Assembly: GCA_034687125.1 (NCBI GenBank)
Contig: JAQGBZ010000057.1
Coordinates: 124,001 to 188,000, forward strand
Length of the DNA: 64,000 nucleotides
Reading direction: 5' to 3'
Source of the DNA: Neelides folsomi
Lineage: Eukaryota > Arthropoda > Collembola > Neelipleona > Neelidae
Both the position numbers and the translations under genes were made by a program. The notes under the pieces were generated by a model. It was not told where the DNA came from. It was given only the letters and a program-made list of their open reading frames with translations, and made no database searches. This document shows positions 52,801-64,000 of the stretch, one piece after another. Positions within the stretch are counted from its first letter, which is position 1, and each line of letters starts with the position of its first letter.

Positions 52801-55800
52801 CGTTTAAGGAGATTCATGTATTCATTTGTTCAGACAGTTTGCCTTTATTGTCCATGTGTTAACACTTTTGATACTGAATCACGTATTATTTATATTGCAA
52901 TTTAAACATTTGAGAACTTACCTGTTACACCAATGAGATATAAAAATTTAAAATGCATTTCGAAACATTAATATTTATTCGAAGTTAAATAGTGAAGCTA
53001 CTTGAATATTTAATTGCTAATTAAATTATACAAGTTTTAATAGTGTAATTGGTAAGCAATCCGTGTTTCTCATTTGCCAACGAAAATAAACGTCAGCATT
53101 TGGAATAATACAGAGAATTTATGTAGGGATTTTGATTTATTTTTAAATATTAATTCCTAATGTAAAAATGTTAGAAATATACATAAACAGTTTGGTCATG
53201 TGTTTATGTTTACACTTGTAGTTTATGCCCAATTCATTACTTTTATTGTGCATATAATACTTACAAATCCCTTTGTTAGATTGGGATGATACAACGTCAA
53301 AATAAAAATTATTTGACAATGCTTGCGAAAAATTTTAGTTTGCGAAACTAGGTTGTTATTATGAAGGAAGAAAGGGTCAGGGTTCGTACAATTTTATCTC
53401 AAAACTTTCAAAGTTGTCTCTTCAATATATAATTCCCCGTCTCTCTTTCTCTGATGAACCCTCGTGTGTATTTCTGTCAAAAACTTGTTTCTTAACTCTT
53501 CTTTTCCTTAACCTTCTCTCTGAACGTCAGAACACTCTAATTGCTTACACTTGGTCTTGTATAAACCCTATATGAAATTGAGCCTTCCTATAATCATAAA
53601 TACATTCAAATAGGAGATTAAACAGTCAAAAGTTGAATGCCTTATAGAGGAATTGAACCGCAATTTAAGAATAATTGAAAAAGGAGATTTTGAATTAATT
53701 TCTAGTTCAGAGCAATAATAAATGCAATTTAAATCACCCATTCCCTTATAGATTAAAGTTACACATTCGTGCGTATTCATTGTAATTTATAGTTCCACTA
53801 TTAATGATACACTTCGACTCTGCCTATAAGCTATATGTCTAGAGTCATTAGTCTGCGTGAATTTATACGTCTTGCAAACTCAGAAAAAATACGGTTTGGA
53901 AAACATAAGTCCATTTAAGCAATTATTTTTCTTACAATAATACCTTTATAAACCACTGGGGGATAATTGTAATATTCCTATACAGCCATATAAAGGAGTG
54001 CCAAAATGCTAATCTTATTCTTGCAGAACTACTTGCAAAAATTAAAGTGCTGAGAGAATAACTAAGTATTAAAATGCATGAAATAAGTATCAGCATCGCC
54101 GTAGGATTTGCAGAAAAGTCATCCATATCACTGTCAAGTGGCTAGTGGTATCATATCCTTAAATACTCCTAATTTACTGCAGGTAAAGAAATGTACATAA
54201 TTATTCTAACAGTACTCACATTGTTGCAATACATTGGTATGTCCATTCTACCTATAAAATATGTAGTCGTATAACTATACTTTGTTCACTTGAATGCCTG
54301 CGATCTCGTATAAATTGTCAAGCGGAACGTCGAAATAAATGCCCATTTATTCACATGTGGACTTCATGGCATCACGGCAAAGGTTCCGCAAGTGAAGATT
54401 GGAGGGATTTAAGTGAGGAGATGGGGAATGGATAGGGGCTCATAAAGAATCTCCTCCTGAGCCGGTGAGAGGATTGTAGTGAAGATGGTAATTGAATTTC
54501 ATTCATGATTCATTTGAGATGTAACTCAGGTTCTTCTGTGTTTCCCTTGGGTCATTCCAAATTGCTCTCCTACTTCTCACTACATCAATCTACATTTCCC
54601 TTCTTTCAGACGACGGGTTGGTAATTTGAATTTATGCATCCGCACGACCCATCCTCCCTCATCCTGATGCATTTCAAACCGCTAATTATTAAAACTCATC
54701 CCAATTTATCAATTTAAAAATCATCCGCTCTATTTCCTCCACGGGATAATCAATCATGGGAGTAAACATGCAAAGACAGCTACTTCACTCTACCAAGGTT
54801 TCTAAAAGGGCAATGAAAGTAATAGTAATAAATGACCAGCCGTTCCATTAATTATTAGACCCAACAATGTAAATAAAGAGAGTAAACTTGATTTGGAATT
54901 AATTGTATGCAAATTACTTTTCGGAATGTCTCAGAGCAAATAAAACACTTGCAATGTTTTACAAGGTAGTTGTAATAAAGAAAGAAAAAGTCTTTACATT
55001 TACATCCTATATAAAAACGTATCAGGCCTCTGATTGCTTATTATAAATACGAGTCAAATACGAGTATTGTAAATTTTACACCCTTTGAATCCTTTGCATT
55101 TAACGATTTAAGTTAACATATTATAATCAAGGGTATACTTAAGTTATATTACTTCTGGGTATTTGAAATTAAACTTGCTTCTTCTTTCTCTCGTTTACAT
55201 TCCGAAGTTCACAAGTAGGTCATTGGAAGATAATGAAGAGTCACCGTCCCTTGTTTATTATTAAGCTTAAGAAGACGCGTTGTTGAAACAGAGGACACCT
55301 GCGGCTCTTCACCACCTTTACAGCTTGCAAAAACTGACCGGATTATTTTCTTTCCAATTTGTGAATACCTTTACATGAAGATACCCTTTGTAATATGCAA
55401 AACATCTTTCCCTTATCTCAATATCCAAACTCATCTAAGCTTCGTTAATATTCATAGTAAACAATCACACGCATGTTTCATGCAATGGACGCATTATTCA
55501 AACACGTGGATGCTCCAGTAAATTTTAATTTGTCCAAAGCTCATTCATTTGCACAATTTTTAATCTATAGGGCAAATTAAATATTTAAATTTTAAATGCA
55601 GGTGGTGGTGCTCTAAATAAGTAATTAAAACTGGGTGGAACTCACTCAGAGAAGAAAAATCGTGTAAAATAAACTTCGACAAAAAGAATTACCTTGATTT
55701 GCATAGAATAAGTTACAATTTAATTTGTGTATAATATTAAGAGAATAATTGCATTCTTAATAAAAGTTTTTTTAAAAAATGCATTATGGATGAAAGTGGG

Positions 55801-58800
55801 AGTTTTACTTTAATGGTTGTTCCTATTTGGTAGCGTCGAGAAGGCAAATAAACATTCAAATTGTAAGAAGGTGGATAAAAGGAGGCAAATTATTATTTAC
55901 AACCCCAACCTTACAACTTTTGCTCATTTATTCATAGTTAGTGTTACACGGATGTTTAAGTAACACGGGATTGTAGGTCTCGGTGGATGAGACCTTATGG
56001 GATTCCTGGCAAACACAAAGGGAGATTCTCATTAGTTCATTGAATTAGAATAAAGGAAATTTATGTGTGTTGGAAGGAGAAGGTGGTGTCTTGTAACTCA
56101 TGAAGTCTTTTCTTTCCAAATCTCCTGGAACTCTGAGGTTGAGAGGAAACAACCATTAGTCTTATTTATGTCCAATTATGCTAAACTAAAACTCGTTGCT
56201 CGTGCTAATGAAACGTAATCATCTCTCAAAACGGAAACTTGTTCTCCTTCTTTGCTATTTTATAGACATTTCTCTCCCATTTTCTTTTTCAAAATAAACC
56301 TTGGGATTGTAAAATGATTGATTACGAATAAGAATTTCCGCTATAAAAACAGTATTTTGGGGTATCAATATCCTATTTGATAAATAAATAAATATAAACA
56401 AAAATGTACAAAAAGCCAATGAAGCCATAAAATTTCAAATTATAAAATTGTTAAATAAAAATTATAAAAACATTTTAGTAGATCATTCAATGCAGATGCT
56501 TTTTTGATCGACTGAGGAAGATTTCAGAAATGATAAATTCTAGAAATCGTTAAGCGTCATTCAATTCCAAATTATATACAATCGAAGAGAAGTTTGTGAA
56601 ATCTTTCAGAAATGAGTATATTAGCCAAAATTGGGGAACACGACGAGAGTCGGAAAATAATATGTAAATGAGAGGAGATTTTAAAACAAATAGAAATGCA
56701 TGACAAGTCAGTTCAATTTAGAGTTCTTATAAAACAACTCTCCAATGCACAGATGTTTTCTTTGGGTGCGAAAGAAGTCAATAAGCGAATAATTGCGACT
56801 CGTTAGTGGAGGAAATACATATAAATATACAGCTATTATTTTTCTTCCGATGAAGATGAATTAGAAATGAAGACTCGTAACGACTGTCTCTTATTCATGA
56901 CTCACGATCTGGAGATGAAGGGGGAAGATACAGGAGAGAAATGAGGGAATAAATTATTCCACACCTTCCCAATTCCCAATACACCTTCATAAAGACTCTC
57001 TCAAAGATGATCATTCCGATTCAATTGATTACGACTCAAATAACCCTATAACTAATCATACATAAGCTCACTACCACTTACATGGAGAGTCACTTACATA
57101 TAAGGAATGATTGAATATCTAATATAAAAGTACTTAAGGTGCTATCTCAATTATCACTCCTTCAATTGAGATTCACAATAATGTTTTTTTAATAATACCA
57201 AGGGCTAAGTGCCATTGGACATCGTGGATTTTTTCTATCTAATTTCTCTAATGGAAAATGAAAGGGTCATTCCTTTGCAATTACATGAACTCTATGTTTA
57301 TTTCTTCTATCAGCCCAATGATTGTATTTTCTGTGAACTTTATGTTTATACATAGAGTTCATAGGAGATGTAAACATGCGGGAATTCTGCAAGAATCTCC
57401 AACTTGTATTTCTCAGACAAATCAAGTTTCATTTTCATTTCAATGAATCGAAAGACATTTGAATTTTCATTTTCCCTCACCTTCTAACTCGTTAGTCGAG
57501 GAAAATGCCGTAAATCCTGCCGAGTGTGAGGTTCCTATTGTTTTAAAAGTGTCTATGCTGATTCATTGAGTCCCCCAGACAGTCCCAACTTGACTCCACA
57601 GTGACCCACTGACCAGGAATGGTCAAGGAGTGGCTTTTTAATTCCAACATTTTCTTTTCTTCCCCACAGGCCGCCGGAGGTTCATCTCTTCATTATGCCT
57701 TCATGACTATGAGCAAACATGAGGATGAGAATGAGATCGAAACTTGTTCAATTATCCGCTCATTTGCTCTCCTCTCATCTCCTCACCGCCTCATTCGCTC
57801 ATTTATAATAAATCCGCCTCCCCTCTGTTTCCTCAATCTCATTTGCATAGACCTCATATAGTTCAAACCACTCTCGATATTGGAAAACAACGATTGAAGT
57901 AATGAAGTTGCAAAGATTAAATACGCATTTTAAATGAAGGTTCATTACAGAAATCGCTGATTAAAAGATTTTAAACAGGATCTTCAGAGTATTTAAATTG
58001 TTACTTAAAGTAAAGGCATTTATGTAAACTATGTTTAATACCTAATTACATACAAATTGGTACACTATAATTATTTATTGTGAGTAGCATTTTTGAAAGT
58101 GAATTTGTTGACAGTTAAATTAATTATTTGAAATAATGAAATATATATGTAATAAGTATGTATATGCCAACTTAATTCATTATCATTATTATATACGAAG
58201 TATTTATTTATATTTTACTCGAGTTAAAAGGCTTTGACATGATTTTCTTGGTATGTTGTTTTTTTAGTATTTTTGTTTATTCAAAAATTACTTGTTTTTA
58301 AACGTTATTAATTACAATTTAACACAGAATTTGATGAGTAGGGGAAATTATCTTTCTAACACTTTTGTGCTGATATATTAATTTTAATAAAAGAACATTC
58401 GGATAACAATATTTACCATTTAGAAATTATTGAATTTTAATTTTAAATACATAGTATGTTTGTTTAATTAAATACACTTATACTACCTTATTATGATTAT
58501 TTGAAAGTGTACGAATAAATACAAATAGGCAATTTATTGTTAGGTACTCACCTATCGTGTACATCAAAATACATTTTTGTTTGATAATCTTATAATTAAT
58601 CGTTCAATGAATTTATAATAATAAATAATAAATCAAGCATATTAAGAAAGTTAGATTACACGTAAAAATAATGTTGGTTTAGTTAGTATTTCATAGTTCA
58701 TACAATCATGATTACTGCTCATGATCAAGAATATAATTTATAATTATATTTATTAACATTAATTTTTAAAATCATTACATACCTAATTCATTTACTTCCT

Positions 58801-59870
58801 AATACAGTAGAAATAGTTTATATTATAACTACTTATACCGATAAACTCAAACGCACACAGGGTATTGTATTGTACATACATAATATTGTAGTATATCTAT
58901 CCATAATTATAACAAATATTTGTAAAATTATATAGTATTTTAATAATATCATACAAAGTAATTTATGCAATAGGTTAAATAATTACTTAATTACAATATA
59001 ACAGAAATTGGAAAATGCTTAAAATACAAATATATCATATAATATAATATATCATCGTCGTTAATAAATATGTTACCTATTATTTTACTTTTATCATGAT
59101 AATGATCATTTTATGATTAATATTGGATAAATAGATTATTTAACATTATAAATACCTATACATAATGCATTTAATTTAATATGTATTAATATATTTATGT
59201 AATACCTATGTATAAGTACCTATTATATATTACGTTACTTGCATATCCAATTATACATTTATTTATAAATAATTTATATTATTGTATTTACAAGTATGGT
59301 CTTATTCTAACATTAAGAATGCCAATTACCATACATATTAAGTATGGTAACAATGTACCTACTACTTATTGATATTTACTCTATGTACATATTATGTAAC
59401 GTTACATGTTAATTATAATATTATAAATAGAGTATATACTACAGAAATATCATATATTATATTACAAACTTTACATAATTAATATATTTATCTCTTAAAT
59501 GATGTAGTATATCTAGTGAATAACCATTAAACATAACTACACATACATACATACATATGCATGTAACGTATGAGTTTACAATGAGTTTACAATAACAATA
59601 GAGTAATTGATATTTTTAAATATTTTAAATTTTAAATTTTAAATTTTATCATAAACTAATTACATATATGATCTAGAGACAAATTACATCCAAACGATTT
59701 GATATTTATCTACTATGATTTATTAAGGTAATTCTTATAATGCTTGTACTTTCGATTTTTTCACAAAAGGAAAGATATAATATTAAATAGAAATTTTTTA
59801 AATGTTTGTTGTATATATAAGAAAGCCAGGTGAAAGTGTTGTTCATTTCCCAAGTCCGTGGATGTGAAAT
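49806..59870. other. 10-kb region without a supported gene
   Basis: This is either intergenic or the upstream part (promoter, untranslated exons) of the MIEAP-domain gene. Open frames here are short and show no family resemblance. A TG run lies at 51532-51544. A 12-bp inverted repeat (ATGAACTCTATG at 57285-57296, reverse complement at 57351-57362) is present. From about 58000 the sequence becomes extremely AT-rich with simple repeats. Confidence 0.45.
59541..59648. repeat. Cluster of simple and short tandem repeats
   Basis: ACAT units at 59541-59557, an 11-bp direct duplication (TGAGTTTACAA) at 59571-59592, and four ATTTTAA-like units at 59622-59648, all within an AT-rich stretch downstream of the EGF/cadherin-like gene. 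Confidence 0.6.
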
Positions 59871-62264
59871 TTAAGCTGTTCTGGGAAACAAAATCCTTGT
59901 CCATTTCCTCGAACTCCGTTTCCTCGTTTCCCCTCGATGGTTAGTCATTTCATCTTCCTCCAGTTGTTGTTTGGGCCGAACCCAAACAATCGCCTGGATT
60001 TCTTCCTTATAGGGTACATAGCCCGTCTCGTTTACCTCGAGAGCTGGAAAACAAGACGCAATTAGTTGAGGATTCCTTCGTGTAGGAAATACAAAAGTAT
60101 TCTCGGGGGGAGAATCCTCCTTCCCGGCCTCTATTTCCGTAATTATCCATTTGAGATATAATTCTCTTCGTCCATTACGTTCCCACTCTATCATCATATA
60201 AAATACGCAAGGGATGAGACGCGTTCCGCTTCCACACTCCCAACTTAGACCTAATGTCTTTTCTCTCCCCTCAAGTTTCAACTTTTGTTGAGCCATTATA
60301 GCCTTTTCCCCTTCTACCCAACTTCCAGATTTAAGAGGCTCCGAATTAGAATTCAACTCGGGCAGCCAAGATATGAACTTGTTATCCTATGTATAAGTAT
60401 ATTCACTTTAAACGATCCCGTACCTCTATCAAAAGAAGATGTCCACATTTGTGACTGAATAAAACCACTAAAGGAACTTCTGGGACATAATAACTATAGT
60501 TGGCCTTATAAGGGACATAAAAACAATTTACTGCAAAAATGAATTATTAAACTCTCATTAACATTTGGTTGGATCGTAAAGATTGTTCCATGTTTCACAT
60601 TGAAAGTTATTTCAAATGAAAGAATACTCGTACTATTGTAAAATAATAAATCAGTTTCAATCTTACATATTGTGCCGATTTATATTTACACTTTATATAT
60701 TTATATAATATTATTTATTATCATTTATTTAGATTGTAAAACTGGGACCCATTTGTTATTTTTTAATTTGATGTTTTTTATTATAATAAAATGATAAGTT
60801 AAAATATTTTTGCTTTATTTTACCTGAAACTACAAGATTGATGGCATAATGGTGTGTAGGTTGAAGTGTGAAAGTTTCATCTTTGATGAACACATCGCCT
60901 GTTTCTGAATCGACTCTGAATCTTGTTTCTTCCTCGTCTGATATTCTAAATCTTGGAGTGGCGCACGGGCACGTGGCGGCGGGTCCAGGCTGTCCCAGCT
61001 GGCACGTAAGGCCAAGATCATCATCTGAAGATTCGATTCGGAAGAGAGGGAGGCTGCTCTGAGAAAGTCGTTCGGGATGAAATGGTGGGAACCGGGACCT
61101 GAGGATCCCATCTTCCTCTTCAAGGATGAAGAAGGGTTCGTCGGCGAGGAACCGCGGGGCGAACCTGTCAACTGTCCCACCCATCATTAATTATTCCTTC
61201 ACTGGAATGAGAAACTTGTCCTCCTTTGTCTTTGTCATCCCCGCCATATCCTTCTCCGTTCCTTATTAACTTATTACGCTCCGCTTTAAATTAAACCCAA
61301 ATATCAATATATTAAACAGAGTGTTTTATTCACCTTATTAAATCCTTCTCAATTTCAACTCGGCTATATCATACAATTACTAAATGTGCTGAAAGTACAA
61401 TGAAGATAAACCAAGTCAGCTAGCGCGTATATAGGAAATAATTTACTTTGTATTTAAGCACATAATATAGTTCAAAGAACCCCCGGTTTGCATCAGTTTA
61501 TTCAAGGAATATAATGAGAATATAATGCATACAAATATCCTCTCTGTATTTATTCATTTACAGACTTTGATACAATAAACCCTGGTTGTTTACAGGGAAT
61601 TTCATCTCGTCCGCTTTTCACTTAACGAACAATCTGCTAGGGCTATATAAAACAGTTCAGGTTTAACCTCATACTCTAAATGCCACTTTACATTGTGAGT
61701 ATAATTTATGACCAAAGCTCCGTTTGCAAGGCGGAATTGAGAAATTGAGTGAAGGAGTAGAACGCATTAGCGATGAGTAAATCTTAAGCTCAAAGAGATT
61801 CGACCACCGTGAAGGGAGAAATTCGAACAACTTCGTCTTACCCGGACTATCCCTCTTCTATGGTACTTTCTTACGTAAGGCCCTGGTAAGACTCGATTGA
61901 TGAAATTGGGGAAAGTAAGAAACAAAGTTTGTGGACCAGAAACCAGAAGACCTCAAATGTACATCGTAAATATTTGAGAAGGATCGAAATTAATTTCTTA
62001 CCATAATACTCGCACTGTGGCCCTGTCCAACATGGATCACACACACAGAGACTCTCGTTGCTGCACCACCCGTGAACGCAATCGACGTTCCTCAGAACTC
62101 TGGAAAATTAATTAAATCTTGTGAAAGAATCCTTGAAAAATGATAACAATACATATATTGTCGGATATTCGGATATTACTTTGCCGTGTGCTGGTGCGGA
62201 ACCCCGAACTCGTCGTCGTCTGGAGAATAATTCCCATCAAAGGAACAAGTGGCACTGAGCAGAC
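59871..62264 (-). CDS. Extracellular protein with EGF-like and cadherin-like modules, 3' part
   Basis: Five phase-consistent exons read right to left: 62180-62264, 62002-62099, 60824-61171, 60424-60530 and 59871-60386, giving 383 residues to the stop. The first residues (LLSATC) could be the end of a signal peptide, whose exon I could not find. Exon 62002-62099 encodes an EGF-like module (CVHGWCSN..LCVCDPCWTGPQC). Exon 60824-61171 reads like a cadherin-type repeat, with FRVDSETGDVFIKDE near its end, interrupted by an Ala/Pro/Cys insertion. The last two exons have more Cys and Trp, and I do not recognise them. No transmembrane helix is visible, so the product may be secreted. Adhesion or matrix work is an inference from the modules only. 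The tail after about residue 355 is basic and charged and may reflect read-through if a further splice exists. Confidence 0.6.
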
Positions 62265-64000
62265 CTAGGAAAAAGAAGGAAACTTTTTTTCTAATCTTTT
62301 TATTTCTCGGATAGAAAATCCATTTGCGTAACTACACTTTCTTTAAAAATGCAACAAGTCAATCTGAACCGTCGAAGCCTCATCTTTTCACACAGGATTT
62401 TCCCTTTTGAATCTTTCATCTCATGAATGCGAGTTTGCATGAGTTTCTCGTATTAGGGTGATGCGTTTGGTTCGTATGCATCTTATAAGCTTTCCCTTCG
62501 CGTGTACGTCTTACTTTTCGTGTCCGTAGGGCTTAAGAAATGGGATTCACCCATACATAAATACATTTCCTTTCCTATCTCTTCTGATTGAAAGTGTAAG
62601 GGGCGCGGGAGCTGGAAGGGAAGTTGGGAAATCTGAATGGGGAAATTCTCATTTATCTCGGAGTCTCATTGGGGGCTTGGAATTGAATTGAATATCGAAT
62701 TTGGGCGAGATAGATAAAAAGTGTTTCTTCGACTCCTTCTAATTCTCTCCTGTTGAGGATCCCCGGGCTTCCGCCTCACTCCAAACCTAATTGAACACAT
62801 CAATCTTTTAATGGAGAAGAAGAGGGCCGTCGTGTGAGGGAAAAACCAATTTGGGTCCGCTGGGCTCACAAAACCTATTCTTATTGCCCAACGAACCCCA
62901 CCGCAGTCAACGGACCAGCGGAGTTTACGGATGGTGAACAGGATCCAATTTAAAAATTAGTTTCATTAAATTTAATCTCCGACACACGCAGTTTTTCCAA
63001 ACTCCACTCAACCCTTCATTGACACACTCGGTGTTTCTCCCTTTATTTATTTATTTTATCAAATTAATTGAGTTTCATTTAGAATTACTTTTCAACTCGC
63101 CGCTCCTTTGATTTGATTTTAAAGTAACGCATTTGTTGACTCGCACCATACGCAAGTTAACTTTATTATTAGATCTAAAGCAAATAAAGGGTAAAAAATA
63201 AAATAGCCACAAGGGACAAAACTAATTTGAAATGAAAATTTACTTTACAATTAGGAATTGCTACTTATGTTCCTCTTTAGGTCTTATGTAAATACAAATA
63301 TCACTTAAAGTTTTACGGAATAATCTTAAGAAAATTGTACATTTGGTATTGTAGTAGCCCATTGTTTAAAATTGTTCTGAACAATTCGTAATTAAAATGG
63401 TATTCGACTGATTAAAAAGTTATATTGAAACATATGGAACCAAAATCTCTAATTAATGATGAAACTAGAAATAAATGTTGGTTAAAGAAAAGATCTTTAT
63501 CTGATATATGTTTATCTGATATATCTGACATAACATGTTTCTTAAACTAAATGTAAAAGCTATTTAAGGCCTAAGGGATAGCTCCAAGTCAATCACACTG
63601 GATAATAAATAAATATAGTAGTCTTATTAGCTTAAGCGAAAATAGAGAGGAAAATTAATCCATTAGAGTGAGAAACATTTCTAATTTTCTCTTGCGGTCA
63701 AAGGAAGAAAGTTCTTATAATCCGTCCCTTTGTAATGAAATCAATGGGAAGATCTCGTGACTCAAAGTTTCTTCAAGAATTCCCCCCACTCATTTCATTT
63801 AGAAGGAAGCCAGACGTGCGAAACGTTTCTTTACGTTCATTCCCCATTCTTCTACATATCTGTATATTCTTACGTAATCCCAGCGTATCTTTGAGAAAGT
63901 CTTTTACTCTTAAAGGAGGTGGGTGGTGGAAATGTTATGTAAAAGTTTCACCTTTTTCCATCACCTGTCTCTCCCTCACATCTCACTTCTTCTGACAATT
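62265..64000. other. Upstream sequence / 5' intron of the EGF/cadherin-like gene
   Basis: The exon at 62180-62264 begins in phase 1, so at least one upstream coding exon exists. None with a clear start codon, hydrophobic signal and suitable donor was found before the window ends. A 15-bp tandem pair (TTTATCTGATATATG) lies at 63496-63525. Confidence 0.45.

Noticed and set aside
53932-54126. Hydrophobic 64-residue minus-strand frame
   Set aside because: Looks membrane-like but has no start context, splice partner or family match; AT-rich DNA often yields such frames.
1-64000. tRNA, rRNA, known microRNAs, CRISPR arrays or prokaryotic operons
   Set aside because: None seen by eye on either strand. 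A covariance-model search would be needed to exclude small RNA genes; CRISPR and operons do not fit the intron-bearing genes.

Overview
The window looks like nuclear DNA of a small-genome invertebrate, most likely an arthropod. It is AT-rich, with short coding exons bounded by GT-AG introns. There are no operons, ribosome binding sites or other prokaryotic features. The gene families fit an arthropod: a CHK/ecdysteroid-kinase-like protein, an insect-type Ly6 protein, and a few CCTAA (TTAGG-type) units in a repeat. A springtail or other basal hexapod is a guess from overall character; nothing here fixes the species.

Layout. (1) 1-11210, plus strand: the 3' part of a calcium-activated chloride channel regulator (CLCA) gene in seven exons, with its 5' end outside the window. 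(2) 13.6-17.4 kb, plus: a complete ubiquilin gene, with a probable untranslated first exon. (3) 18.56-19.90 kb, minus: a complete five-exon ZIP-family zinc transporter that converges on ubiquilin. (4) 19.9-23.1 kb: intergenic, holding a 746-bp element with perfect 25-bp terminal inverted repeats. (5) 23.1-24.86 kb, plus: a CHK kinase-like gene with one coding intron. (6) 25.27-25.97 kb, minus: a small four-exon secreted Ly6/three-finger protein. (7) 26-28.3 kb: repeat-rich DNA with a foldback element carrying CCTAA units and a decayed retroelement-like fragment. (8) 28.35-49.8 kb, minus: an eleven-exon gene rebuilt exon by exon. Its last about 190 residues resemble the C-terminal domain of mitochondria-eating protein (MIEAP/SPATA18), and its long N-terminal part is not one I recognise. 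(9) 49.8-59.87 kb: no gene I can support; its last 2 kb is extremely AT-rich. (10) 59.87-62.26 kb, minus: the 3' part of an extracellular protein with one EGF-like module and a cadherin-like stretch. (11) 62.3-64 kb: no exon recognised.

These genes are not a pathway. They are ordinary neighbours with unrelated jobs: membrane protein processing, proteasome shuttling, zinc uptake, small-molecule phosphorylation, cell-surface signalling, a MIEAP-domain protein and an adhesion-like protein. The least familiar items are the MIEAP-domain gene, the EGF/cadherin-like gene, a family of 56-57 bp foldback sequences in three ubiquilin introns, and several other foldback elements. All exon borders were placed by hand from splice signals, reading phase and protein similarity remembered from the families; no alignment was run.
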